Positions 35,790 to 44,763 of a stretch of 64,000 nucleotides of DNA are shown one piece after another. Position 1 is the first letter of the stretch, and every line of letters begins with the position of its first letter. A program made the position numbers and the translations under genes. This DNA comes from an uncultured Serinicoccus sp. (GTDB lineage: Bacteria > Actinomycetota > Actinomycetes > Actinomycetales > Dermatophilaceae): the NCBI RefSeq assembly GCF_947487915.1, contig NZ_CANKYH010000003.1:62001-126000 (forward strand). Reading direction: 5' to 3'. The notes beneath the pieces were generated by a model, which made no database searches, was not told the origin of the DNA, and worked only from the letters and a program-made list of their open reading frames with translations.

Positions 35790-36650
35790 ATGACTCCCGA
35801 CACGACCGAGCGCCGATCCGGCGTGTCGCCGTGGAGGGTGATGGGGCAGCGCCCGACCCTGTCGAGCTACCTGCGCCAGCTCTGGAGACGACGGCACTTC
35901 ATCACCGCGGAAGCCAGGGCCAAGGCCTTCTCCGGCAACCGGGACATGCTGCTGGGCAACCTGTGGCTCATCGGCGTGCCCATCCTCCAGGGACTGGCCT
36001 ACTACCTCATCTTCGGGCTCATCCTCCGGACCTCGCGGGGGATCGAGAACTTCACCGGCTTCCTGCTCGTCGGGATCTTCCTCTTCAGGTTCACGATGGC
36101 CAGCCTGCAGCAGGGCATCGTCGTGATGTCGCAGAACAGGGGCATGACGAGTGCCTTCTCGTTCCCGCGCGCGGCCGTCCCCCTCTCGGTGCTCCTGCGC
36201 GAGACGCTCTCGATGCTCCCCGTCCTCGCGACGCTGGTCCTGCTGCTCCTCACGGTCCCGCCCGGCACCCAGGTCACGTGGACCTGGGCGCTCTTCCCGC
36301 TGGTCTTCGGGCTCCAGGTGCTCTTCAACACGGGCATCATCATGTACACCGCGCGGCTCGGGTCCGCGCTCCCCGACCTCCGGCACGTCGTGGCCTTCGT
36401 CGGCCGGATGTGGTTCTACATGTCCGGCGTGTTCTTCTCCCTCGACCGCTTCGTCTCCGAGGGTGTCTGGCTCTCCGTGCTCCAGGCCAACCCGCTGTAC
36501 ATGGTGCTCGACATGTCGCGTGACCTCTTGCTCTACGACACCGTCCCTGACACGTCGAGCTGGTTGTTCCTGTCCCTGTGGGCCGTCATCACGCCGCTCC
36601 TGGGCTTCTGGTACTTCTGGCAGGGGGAAGAGACCTATGGACAGCACTGA
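35790..36650 (+). CDS. Polysaccharide ABC-2 exporter permease (Wzm/TagG type)
   Basis: 286 residues with six transmembrane segments in an ABC-2 membrane domain (NLWLIGVPILQGLAYYLIFG, GFLLVGIFLFRFTM, WFYMSGVFFSLDRF, ANPLYMVLDMSRDLLL). The conserved N-terminal amphipathic interface helix is present. ATG 35790 was chosen; GACAAT ends 6 nt before it, so it may also have its own leaderless promoter, and GTG 35769 overlapping the previous stop would add seven residues. It pairs with the ATPase that follows to export a lipid-linked glycan or teichoic-acid-like chain. Confidence 0.9.
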   Translation: MTPDTTERRSGVSPWRVMGQRPTLSSYLRQLWRRRHFITAEARAKAFSGNRDMLLGNLWLIGVPILQGLAYYLIFGLILRTSRGIENFTGFLLVGIFLFRFTMASLQQGIVVMSQNRGMTSAFSFPRAAVPLSVLLRETLSMLPVLATLVLLLLTVPPGTQVTWTWALFPLVFGLQVLFNTGIIMYTARLGSALPDLRHVVAFVGRMWFYMSGVFFSLDRFVSEGVWLSVLQANPLYMVLDMSRDLLLYDTVPDTSSWLFLSLWAVITPLLGFWYFWQGEETYGQH

Positions 36651-37518
36651 CGGTGAGCCGACCGTCGTCGTCGACGACGTCAGCCGACGGTTCGAGGTGC
36701 CGGTGAGCCGGCCGTCCGGACGCGGCCTTCGGAGCAAGGTGGCCCGGGTCGTGCGCGGCGGATCCACGGTGACCGTGCATGCCCTGCGCTCGGTGTCCTT
36801 CGTGGCGCACGCCGGGGAGACCATCGGCATCGTCGGGACCAACGGGTCCGGCAAGAGCACCTTGTTGCGGATGATCGCGGGGCTCGACGCGCCCAGCCGC
36901 GGCCGCGTACTGGCCCGCTCGCAGCCGATGCTGCTGGGCGTCTCGGCGGCCCTCCAGCCGGAGCTGTCGGGGGCAGAGAACGCCCGCCTGGGCCTGCTGG
37001 CCCTGGGGTTCAGCCCCGCCCGGGTCACCGGGACGCTGCCGCGGGTGTTCGAGATCGCGGGCATCGGTGACGCCGTGTACCGCCCCATGAGCACCTACTC
37101 GTCGGGGATGGGCGCCCGCCTCAGGTTCGCCATCGCCGCGGCCGCCGAGCCCGACATCCTGCTGCTGGACGAGGTGCTGTCGACGGGCGACGCCGCCTCG
37201 GCCCAGCGGGCGGAGGCACGTATGACCGAGATCCGGGCGCGCGCCGGCACCGTCTTCCTGGTGTCACATGCGGCGCAGACCATCGAGGAGATGTGCACGC
37301 GGGCCCTGTGGATCCACGAGGGCACGCTCATCCAGGACGGGGAGGCGAGCGCCACCGCCCGGGCCTACCGTTGGTGGGCGTGGAACGTCGCCAAGGGCGA
37401 GCACGACACCGCAGCGGACCTGCTGCGGGAGACGACCGAGGCCCGTCGGGGCGTGGCCGAGTCCGCGTCCGAGGCGGCCGCAGTGATCACCACCATGGGA
37501 AGGCTGACCCACGCATGA
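36637..37518 (+). CDS. Polysaccharide ABC exporter ATPase (Wzt/TagH type, short)
   Basis: 293 residues. Walker A GTNGSGKST, signature YSSGMGARLRFAIA, Walker B ILLLDEV and the switch LVSHAAQTIEEMC are all present, with the wide spacing and VPVSRPSGRG-type N-terminus seen in Wzt/TagH. There is only a short helical C-terminus (~50 residues) and no carbohydrate-binding domain, so the exporter is of the TagH-like type that does not read a modified chain end. ATG 36637 overlaps the permease by 14 bp with AGGGGGAAGAG before it. Confidence 0.9.
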   Translation: MDSTDGEPTVVVDDVSRRFEVPVSRPSGRGLRSKVARVVRGGSTVTVHALRSVSFVAHAGETIGIVGTNGSGKSTLLRMIAGLDAPSRGRVLARSQPMLLGVSAALQPELSGAENARLGLLALGFSPARVTGTLPRVFEIAGIGDAVYRPMSTYSSGMGARLRFAIAAAAEPDILLLDEVLSTGDAASAQRAEARMTEIRARAGTVFLVSHAAQTIEEMCTRALWIHEGTLIQDGEASATARAYRWWAWNVAKGEHDTAADLLRETTEARRGVAESASEAAAVITTMGRLTHA

Positions 37519-38666
37519 CTCCGCACCGACGAGTGATGACCGTCTACGGCACGCGCCCGGAAGCCATCAAGGTGGCTCCCGTGATCCGTGCCGTCGAGGC
37601 CAGTGACCGCTTGGAGTCGATCACCGTCGTCACCGGCCAGCATCGCGAGATGCTCGACCAGGTCAACGAGATCTTCGGGATCACACCAGACTTCGACCTC
37701 GACGTCTTCGCCCACGGGCAAGCTCTCAACGTGCTGATGGCCAAGGTCTTCGAGCGTCTCGACCCGGTGCTCTCGGAGGTCGCCCCGGACGCCCTGCTGG
37801 TCCAGGGCGACACCTCCACGGTCGCAGCCGCGTCGATCGCGGCGTTCTACCGCCAGATCCCGGTCGTGCACCTCGAGGCCGGTCTGCGCAGCGGCGACAT
37901 CCACTCGCCCTTCCCGGAGGAGGCGAACCGCAAGATCACCTCGCAGGTCACCACCCTGCACCTCGCACCGACGCCGACCTCGAAGGCCAACCTGGTGCGC
38001 GAGTCCATCGATCCCGCCACCGTCGCCGTGACCGGCAACACCGTCATCGACGCCCTGCTCCACACCGTCGAGGAGCAGATCCCCTTCTCGGACCCGGTCC
38101 TCGACGAGATCCACGGCGGTGAGGGGCGGCTGCTGCTGGTCACCACGCACCGGCGGGAGAACTGGGGCGGCGCCATGGAGGGCGTGGGTCGCGCCCTGCG
38201 TCGGTTGGCCGAGCGCTACCCAGACCTGACCATCCTGCTGCCCGCGCACCGCAACCCCATCGTGCGGGAGGCCGTGCTCCCCCAGGTCGAAGGATGTGAC
38301 AACGTGCGGGTCACCGAACCCATGGCCTATGGCGAGTTCACCCGCATGATGGACCGGGCGACCGTCGTCCTCACCGACTCGGGTGGGGTGCAGGAGGAGG
38401 CGCCGTCGTTGGGCAAGCCGGTCCTCGTCATGCGGGAGAACACCGAGCGCCCCGAGGCCGTCGACGCCGGCACGGTGCGCCTCATCGGTACCGACGAGGA
38501 ACGCATCGTCCACGAGGTCACCACCCTCCTGGACGACGACGCGGCCTACGCCGGCATGGCGAACGCGGTCAACCCCTACGGTGACGGACGCGCTGCCGAG
38601 CGCAGCGTCGCAGCCATCCATGAGCTGCTCGGCGTGGGCCAGCGACGTCCCGACTTCGCCGGGTAG
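37515..38666 (+). CDS. wecB: UDP-N-acetylglucosamine 2-epimerase (non-hydrolysing)
   Basis: 383 residues. It converts UDP-GlcNAc to UDP-ManNAc. The family blocks are intact: YGTRPEAIKVAPVI, VTGQHREMLDQV, VQGDTSTVAAAS, HLEAGLRSGDIHSPFPEEANR, VTTHRRENWG, TDSGGVQEEAPSLGKPVLVM. ATG 37515 overlaps the ATPase stop (ATGA). With wecC at 58193-59452 it completes the two-step path to UDP-ManNAcA. These two genes are ~20 kb apart and on opposite strands, an unusual split. Confidence 0.95.
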   Translation: MTPHRRVMTVYGTRPEAIKVAPVIRAVEASDRLESITVVTGQHREMLDQVNEIFGITPDFDLDVFAHGQALNVLMAKVFERLDPVLSEVAPDALLVQGDTSTVAAASIAAFYRQIPVVHLEAGLRSGDIHSPFPEEANRKITSQVTTLHLAPTPTSKANLVRESIDPATVAVTGNTVIDALLHTVEEQIPFSDPVLDEIHGGEGRLLLVTTHRRENWGGAMEGVGRALRRLAERYPDLTILLPAHRNPIVREAVLPQVEGCDNVRVTEPMAYGEFTRMMDRATVVLTDSGGVQEEAPSLGKPVLVMRENTERPEAVDAGTVRLIGTDEERIVHEVTTLLDDDAAYAGMANAVNPYGDGRAAERSVAAIHELLGVGQRRPDFAG

Positions 38667-38670
38667 GTCC

Positions 38671-39417
38671 GTGATCCGCACCTTCATCTACGGGAGCTGC
38701 GTGTCACGTGACACCTTCGAGTTCCTGAGACCACAGGGCTACGACCTGACGGCCTACGTGGCGCGTCAGTCGCTGCTCAGCGCCTACAGCCGGGTGGACG
38801 AGGAGGAACTGCCTCCCCACGAGACCAGTTCGGCCTTCCAGCGCCGCATGATCGAAGGCGACTGGACGAGCTCGCTCCCCCGAGCCCTGGCCCGGGTCCG
38901 GGGACGGGTCGACCTCGTGCTGTGGGACCTGTGCGACGAGCGTCTCGGGGTGCGTCGGCTGGCCAGCGGCCACTACGTCACCCGCTCGGTCGACACGATC
39001 GCCACCGGGCTCGATACCCAGCTGGAGAAGCAAGGCGCGGCGCTCGTCCCCTTCGGCAGCCCGCAGCACCGGCGGCACTTCACTGCACGGCTCCGCAGCT
39101 TCCGCCAGCGGCTGAGGGAGCTGGAGCTGCTCGAGCGCACCCTGGTCCTGGCCCCCGCCTGGGCGAGCCGGTGCGGGGACGGCACGCCCACCCCGTCCTC
39201 GTTCGGACTTTCCGCCGAGGAGGCCAACCCCATCTTCGCCGACTACCACGACGAGGTGGAGAAGGTCGTAGGAGTGCCGATCATCCGCCTGGGAGAGGAC
39301 CTGGTCGAGGGAGCAGCCCATCATCGCTGGGGCAAGGCCCCCTTCCACTACTCCGACGAGGTATACCTCCGCCTGGTCGACCACATCAGCCGCCACGCCG
39401 CTCGCGCCGGCGCCTGA
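38671..39417 (+). CDS. DUF6270 family protein (SGNH-like, GSC motif)
   Basis: 248 residues from GTG 38671. It opens with FIYGSCVSRDTFEF, the DUF6270 signature, where a Gly-Ser-Cys triplet stands at the place of the SGNH nucleophile. A late His segment (HHRWGKAPFHYSDEVY) could supply the catalytic His. Proteins of this family sit in many capsule and exopolysaccharide loci and are candidate acyl- or related group transferases; activity is not established. Four nucleotides separate it from wecB. Confidence 0.8.
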   Translation: MIRTFIYGSCVSRDTFEFLRPQGYDLTAYVARQSLLSAYSRVDEEELPPHETSSAFQRRMIEGDWTSSLPRALARVRGRVDLVLWDLCDERLGVRRLASGHYVTRSVDTIATGLDTQLEKQGAALVPFGSPQHRRHFTARLRSFRQRLRELELLERTLVLAPAWASRCGDGTPTPSSFGLSAEEANPIFADYHDEVEKVVGVPIIRLGEDLVEGAAHHRWGKAPFHYSDEVYLRLVDHISRHAARAGA

Positions 39418-39436
39418 CCTGGCATCAGGCTGCCTC

Positions 39437-39442
39437 TAGGCT
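39437..39442 (+). promoter_or_regulatory. Possible -10 element (TAGGCT) of an internal promoter
   Basis: TAGGCT lies in the 62-bp gap before the giant glycosyltransferase, about 37 nt ahead of GTG 39480, with GGCAGGA as Shine-Dalgarno sequence. This is the longest gap in the plus-strand block, which supports a separate promoter. Confidence 0.35.
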
Positions 39443-39479
39443 GGTCGGGTGCCGACCCCCAACAGGCAGGATCCTCACC

Positions 39480-42400
39480 GTGCATCGTGACGAAGGACGG
39501 GACCCCGCACGGCTCGAGCAGCAGCTCTCCGCGGACTTCGTCAGCGATCCCGGAGCGAGCTACCGGAAGTACCGCGGCATGGCGGCACGCGCGAAGCAGC
39601 TGCGCCGTGAGCTCGACGCGTTGCGCCGCCAGCAGGCCACACGGTCCAGCGACACGGGGCGCCTGCAACGTCAGCACCGCAGTCTCGGTGAGCGCAACGA
39701 CCGGCTCCAGGAGCACAACAACCGGCTGCGCGACCGCATCGCTGTCCTCGGGGACCGCGAGGAGCGCTTCCGGTCGCGGATCGACCACCTGGAGCAGCAG
39801 AACGCCACCCTCAAGGATCGCGCCGAGCGCTGGAAGGGTCGCGCGACCGTGCTGCAGGAGCGGATGACCCAGCTGCCGGAGCAGGGCGAGGGGGACTCCC
39901 CCAGCCTGGCCGATCTGACCAGGGCCAAGGAGCGGCTCAGCGAGGCACAGCACAGGGTGGCTGAGCTGGAGCACGAGGTGGCTCAGCTCCGAGGTGGGCA
40001 GCCCGCTCCCGACCACGCCCTCGCCGCCGGTTCGGTCGACGAAATGACGGTCCCTGCACCTGAGAGGGAGCCGGGGCACATCCCTCACGAGGTCGATGTC
40101 GCCGACCCTGCTCCCGAGGTCTCCGCCGTCGAGCACCCGGCGTCCGGGGCCGAGGAGGGTGGGACGATCGCGGAGGGCCAGACACCGGCCACCCCAGAGT
40201 CCACATCCGCCGACCCGCTCCCCCCTGCGCCGGAGCCCGCCGAGGAGACGGCGCCGCCGCTGGCGGAGGTGTACACCTTCGACGAGCTGTACCGCCGGAT
40301 GGCCCTTGAGCCCTCCCTCGAGGTGCTGCACAGCGCGCTGCTGCGCGCGTGGTACCACGACGGGGAGGTGGCCCGGGCACTGGAGCTGCTGGCGGACCAT
40401 ACCGACCTCGTGGAACAGCTCAACCGCCCCGGCCGGCGGGTGGCCGAGCGCATCCGTGGCTTCGACCGGCTGACGTCCCGTGCCGCCACGTGGATCCCGC
40501 CCCGGTCCTCAGGCCCGGCCTACGTGCCAGAGCGTGACCGGGTCCTCTACTGCGTGCACTCCACTCCCATCTATCACTCCAACGGTTACTCGACCCGGAC
40601 TCGCGGCGTCGCCCAGGCGATCCGAGCGGCCGGCTCCGAGGTCAGGGTCGTCGGACGTGCGGGCTACCCGTGGGACGTCCGCGGACTCAAGCATCCGCGT
40701 CCGATGCGGACGGTCAGCACCCTGGACGACATCGACTACGTGCACCTCCCCGGTCCGAACGAGCACGACGACCCGTTGGACCACATTGTCCTAGAGATGG
40801 CGGACGCATTCGTCCGGGAGGCGCGTCTCTACCGCCCATCCGTCATCCAGGCGGCGTCGAACTACCGCACCGGCCTCGCAGCTCTCATCGCCGGTCGACG
40901 GCTGGGCATTCCGGTGGTGTACGAGGTACGCGGCCTGTGGGAACTCACCGAGCTGTCCGCCAAGCCGCACTGGGGTGGATCCGAGCGCTTCAACGGCAGC
41001 CGGCAACTGGAGACCCTCGTGGCGCAGGAGAGTGACCAGGTCCTCGCCATCACCAGCCAGGTCGCACAAGAGATGGCCGACCGAGGTGTGCCCAGAGGCC
41101 ACGTGTCGGTCGCACCGAACGGCGTCGACCCCTCGCAGTTCGCCCCGATCTATCGCGATGACCGTGTCCTCGCCGAGGCGGGGGTGCCGCACGACGGAAC
41201 CCCCGTGATCGGCTTCGCCGGGAGCATGGTCGACTACGAGGGTCTGGACACGCTGCTGGAGGCCTCGCGCCTGCTGGATGAGCGCGGGGTCCGTCACACC
41301 ATCATGCTCGTGGGTTCGGGGCCTGCGCAGCCGGCTCTGCGCGCGTATGCCACCGAGCACGGCATGAATCATGTGCTCTTCCTGGGCCGAGTGCCCCAGG
41401 AGCGGGTCCCTCGGCTCATGAGCGGGATCGACATCGTCGTCTGTCCCCGCCATTCGACCCCCGTGACGGAGCTCGTCTCCCCGTTGAAGCCGCTCGAGGC
41501 CATGGGGGCGGGCACCGCGGTGGTGCTCTCGGACGTGGCCCCGCACCGCGACCTGGCCGAGGGCGGGCGATCAGCCCTCTTCCGGTCAGGGGACGTCGAG
41601 GATCTCGCGACCGTCCTGCAGCCGCTGCTGACCGATCCCGACGCGAGGGCCGTCCTGGCCCGCCGAGCCCGCGCCTGGGTGACCGAGCAGCGCTCCTGGG
41701 CAGTCATCGGCGAAGACATGGTCCGCGCCCACCGACGGTCGGCCCACGAGCTGGCGCGGTCGGGGGAGGTCCGCGGACGGACGCTGGACGAGTTGCGGGT
41801 CGGGATCGTGGCCGATGAGTTCACCCGGACCACCCTTGGCGCGGCGGTGCGGCTCGAGCCGCTCGGTCGTCAGACGTGGAGGCAGCAGCTGCAGAGCGTG
41901 GAGCTGGACCTCGTCGTCCTGGAGTCCGCCTGGGCCGGCGGGACCGAGTGGCACCGCGGTATCGGCTACTACTCGGAGGAGGAGAACGCTGACTACCGCG
42001 CCCTGGTCTCCGAGTGCCGCCGGCGAGGCATACCGACGGTCTTCTGGAACAAGGAAGACCCGGTTCACTTTAACCGCTTCGCCCGGTCGGCCATCCAGTG
42101 CGACCACATCTTCACCACCGACGGTGCGACCATCCCGGCCTACCTGCAGCGTGCTGTCGGGACCGGCCGGAGCGTGACCGTCGCGACCATGCCCTTCTAT
42201 GCTGCGCCCTCCCTGCACAACCCCCTGCCGGGACGCCGGAGCTACTCCTTGACGACCTGCTACGCCGGGACCTATTACGGCAGCCGCTACCCCGAACGCA
42301 GCGAAGCGCTGGCCGCCCTGCTCCGCACGGCCAAACCGTTCGGCCTGACGATCTACGACCGACAGCTGGCCGTTCCGGACTCGCCCTACCACTTTCCGGC

Positions 42401-44210
42401 CGAGTTCAGCGACAACATCGAGGGAGCCCTGCCGTACGAGGAGGTGCTGGACTCGTACAAGGCCCACGTGGCCAACCTCAACGTCAACTCCGTCACCGAG
42501 TCTCCCTCGATGTTCTCCCGGAGAGTGGTTGAGATCGCTGCGTCCGGTGGCGTCGTCCTGAGCGGTCCGGGTCGAGGTGTCGTGGAGACCCTTGGGAGCG
42601 CGATCGCCTGCTCGCCTGACGAGCAGACGTGGCGCGCGTGGTTGCGTTCGTGGACCACGGACCCCCAGGCGCGCCTCGAGGAGGCGTGGCTGCAGATGCG
42701 GGCGGTGCTCCGCGCACACACGACCGAGCACGCTCTGACGATCATGGCGCGCACGGCGGGTATACCGGTGTCAGCACCGGGGCTACCGCCCTACATCGCC
42801 GACGTCCCTCGTCCCGACCAGGCCACCCTGCGCTCGGTGGTCGACCAGTCGGTCGCGCCTGCGGAGCTGCTGCTGGGGGCGGACGTTCCTCAGGAGTGGC
42901 TCGCCGGTCTGCCTGCTGAGGTCGCCGTCCATCGTGCCGGTGCCCCTCCTGTGGGTGGCGGTCCGCGCATCCGGTTCGAGCGGCCACGGGACCGGACCTT
43001 TGCCGAGGACCTGCTCCACAGCACGCGCTGGGGCGACTGGTCATGGGTCACGACCCGCCCGCTGGGACCTGACGAGGTCGGCGTCCCGTTCGCGCTCCCG
43101 AGCGAGGACGATGCTGGGCCCGTCGATCTCAGCACCTCCGGTCTTGGGGCCGGCCTGGTGCTGGTCCGGCCCGAGCTGGCGGTCGACACCGCCCCCGTGA
43201 TGGTCGAGGAGCCGCGAGAGACGCCTGAACCACTCCCGGATCTCAGCGGGGTGCGAGTCCTCGTCGCCGGGCACGACCTGAAGTTCGCCCAGACATTCAT
43301 GACGGCGGCGGAGCAGGCCGGTGCCACGCTGGAGATCGACCACTGGGGTTCGCACACCGACCACGACGAGCACGTGTCCCGTGAGCTGCTCGATCGCGCT
43401 GACGTCGTCTTCTGCGAGTGGGGTCTCGGCAACGCGGTGTGGTACTCCCAGCACGTCGCGCCCCACCAGCGGCTCATCGTGCGGGTGCATGCACAAGAAC
43501 TGCGACGCCCTTACCTCAGCCGCGTGCGAAGCGAGGCGGTCGACCGCTTCATCTTCGTCGGCGAGCTGATCCGCCGCTCTGCCGTCACCAGCCACGGCGT
43601 CCCAGCGGCCAAGAGCGTCGTCATCCCCAACGGCGTGGACGTCGAGGCGATGCGCCTACCCAAGGTCGACGGGGACGTCTCACGGAACCTCGGCCTCGTG
43701 GGCATGGTGCCTCGGGCCAAGCGCCTCGACCTCGCCCTCGACCTGCTCGAGCGCCTCCGTCGCGAGGACCCCGACTACCGGCTCTTCATCAAGGGCAAGA
43801 CCCCCGATGACTTCCCCTGGATGAAAGACCGCCCGGACGAGATGGCCTACTACCAGAGGCAATTCGGGCGGATCGACGCGTTGAACAAGGCGGCGCCCGG
43901 CACCGTCGTCCTGGACCCGCACGGGGCCGACATGCCCGAGTGGTTCCGCAAGATCGGCGTAGCGCTCTCGGTCAGCGATCACGAGTCCTTCCACTTCACC
44001 CCAGCCGACGGGGCCGTCTCCGGAGCGCTCCCCGCCGTGCTGGCCTGGCCGGGGGCAGACCTGATCTACCCCCCGTCGTGGCTATCCCATGATCTGGAGG
44101 ATCTCGCCGAGCGCATTAAGAATACTCGGCCAACAGGCGAGGGAGCGGAGATCGCACAACGCTACGCAGCGGATCGAGTCGTGACACGTCTGCTCGCAGG
44201 ACTGGTGTAG
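39480..44210 (+). CDS. Giant multi-domain glycosyltransferase: coiled coil, GT4, CgeB-like, degenerate GT2, GT-B
   Basis: 1576 residues from GTG 39480. In order: coiled coil (~20-165), acidic Pro/Ala/Glu linker (~170-260), helical segment (TFDELYRRMALEPSLEVL), GT4 domain from LYCVHSTPIYHSNGYSTRTR (~355-745), CgeB-like GT-B domain from LRVGIVADEFT (~773-1100; IPTVFWNKEDPVHF near 855), a short GT2-resembling stretch (~1110-1240) without Asp-x-Asp motif, and a final GT-B domain from VRVLVAGHDLKF (~1257-1576; VVIPNGVDVEAM). Such multi-domain enzymes can add several different linkages in one pass. G+C falls in the last ~100 bp, at the edge of the lower-GC island. Confidence 0.85.
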   Translation: MHRDEGRDPARLEQQLSADFVSDPGASYRKYRGMAARAKQLRRELDALRRQQATRSSDTGRLQRQHRSLGERNDRLQEHNNRLRDRIAVLGDREERFRSRIDHLEQQNATLKDRAERWKGRATVLQERMTQLPEQGEGDSPSLADLTRAKERLSEAQHRVAELEHEVAQLRGGQPAPDHALAAGSVDEMTVPAPEREPGHIPHEVDVADPAPEVSAVEHPASGAEEGGTIAEGQTPATPESTSADPLPPAPEPAEETAPPLAEVYTFDELYRRMALEPSLEVLHSALLRAWYHDGEVARALELLADHTDLVEQLNRPGRRVAERIRGFDRLTSRAATWIPPRSSGPAYVPERDRVLYCVHSTPIYHSNGYSTRTRGVAQAIRAAGSEVRVVGRAGYPWDVRGLKHPRPMRTVSTLDDIDYVHLPGPNEHDDPLDHIVLEMADAFVREARLYRPSVIQAASNYRTGLAALIAGRRLGIPVVYEVRGLWELTELSAKPHWGGSERFNGSRQLETLVAQESDQVLAITSQVAQEMADRGVPRGHVSVAPNGVDPSQFAPIYRDDRVLAEAGVPHDGTPVIGFAGSMVDYEGLDTLLEASRLLDERGVRHTIMLVGSGPAQPALRAYATEHGMNHVLFLGRVPQERVPRLMSGIDIVVCPRHSTPVTELVSPLKPLEAMGAGTAVVLSDVAPHRDLAEGGRSALFRSGDVEDLATVLQPLLTDPDARAVLARRARAWVTEQRSWAVIGEDMVRAHRRSAHELARSGEVRGRTLDELRVGIVADEFTRTTLGAAVRLEPLGRQTWRQQLQSVELDLVVLESAWAGGTEWHRGIGYYSEEENADYRALVSECRRRGIPTVFWNKEDPVHFNRFARSAIQCDHIFTTDGATIPAYLQRAVGTGRSVTVATMPFYAAPSLHNPLPGRRSYSLTTCYAGTYYGSRYPERSEALAALLRTAKPFGLTIYDRQLAVPDSPYHFPAEFSDNIEGALPYEEVLDSYKAHVANLNVNSVTESPSMFSRRVVEIAASGGVVLSGPGRGVVETLGSAIACSPDEQTWRAWLRSWTTDPQARLEEAWLQMRAVLRAHTTEHALTIMARTAGIPVSAPGLPPYIADVPRPDQATLRSVVDQSVAPAELLLGADVPQEWLAGLPAEVAVHRAGAPPVGGGPRIRFERPRDRTFAEDLLHSTRWGDWSWVTTRPLGPDEVGVPFALPSEDDAGPVDLSTSGLGAGLVLVRPELAVDTAPVMVEEPRETPEPLPDLSGVRVLVAGHDLKFAQTFMTAAEQAGATLEIDHWGSHTDHDEHVSRELLDRADVVFCEWGLGNAVWYSQHVAPHQRLIVRVHAQELRRPYLSRVRSEAVDRFIFVGELIRRSAVTSHGVPAAKSVVIPNGVDVEAMRLPKVDGDVSRNLGLVGMVPRAKRLDLALDLLERLRREDPDYRLFIKGKTPDDFPWMKDRPDEMAYYQRQFGRIDALNKAAPGTVVLDPHGADMPEWFRKIGVALSVSDHESFHFTPADGAVSGALPAVLAWPGADLIYPPSWLSHDLEDLAERIKNTRPTGEGAEIAQRYAADRVVTRLLAGLV

Positions 44211-44238
44211 TGAACGCCACCAAGGGAAGGATTTAGAG

Positions 44239-44673
44239 TCAGTTTGTCATTCCCACAACCAACGGCTCGATGCGCTCGGGAGGAGCTGTGACAAACCATG
44301 TCTCTCCACGGATCACGTCCCAACCCCGATCTAAATACACTTTCACCAACTCCTCTGACTCTGGGCCGACGCGACTGAAGTGCACGATGAGCAGTGTGCT
44401 GTCGCATACGCGGACAGCCCGATTCTCATACTCGAGATCCTTGCTCTGCTGACACGTAAGTCCACTTGCCTGAGCGCCACGGACTAGTTCGTCCATGCTC
44501 AGAAATGACCTTCCACTGTCGATTCGCTCACCTATTGCAGTCACAGCAGACTCAGTGACCTCGCTATTCGCCATCGAGCTCGTAGGACTCTGACTTGATG
44601 TGACTTCAGATGCCCCGCAACCAACCAACAAGAGACTGGCACAAACGCAAAGACTTGACCGAACCAAACGCAT
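44239..44673 (-). CDS. Lipoprotein of unknown function (island)
   Basis: 144 residues. A short signal peptide ends in lipobox LLLVGC (Cys19), followed by a Ser/Thr spacer and a small domain with a cysteine pair (GLTCQQSKDLEYENRAVRVC). No family recognised. GGGGG lies 9 nt before ATG 44673. It is the last gene of the minus-strand heparinase/synthetase operon, convergent with the giant glycosyltransferase. The 90-bp gap upstream (44674-44763) is AT-rich and contains TTGACA on the minus strand without a clear -10. Confidence 0.7.
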   Translation of the reverse strand: MRLVRSSLCVCASLLLVGCGASEVTSSQSPTSSMANSEVTESAVTAIGERIDSGRSFLSMDELVRGAQASGLTCQQSKDLEYENRAVRVCDSTLLIVHFSRVGPESEELVKVYLDRGWDVIRGETWFVTAPPERIEPLVVGMTN

Positions 44674-44763
44674 CAAAATACCCCCGTGCTTCCGTTTACA
44701 GTAGTGCACATTTGGTACTTCCCCAAAATTCAGGTCTTTCGAACCCCCACACGTTTGTCAAAA

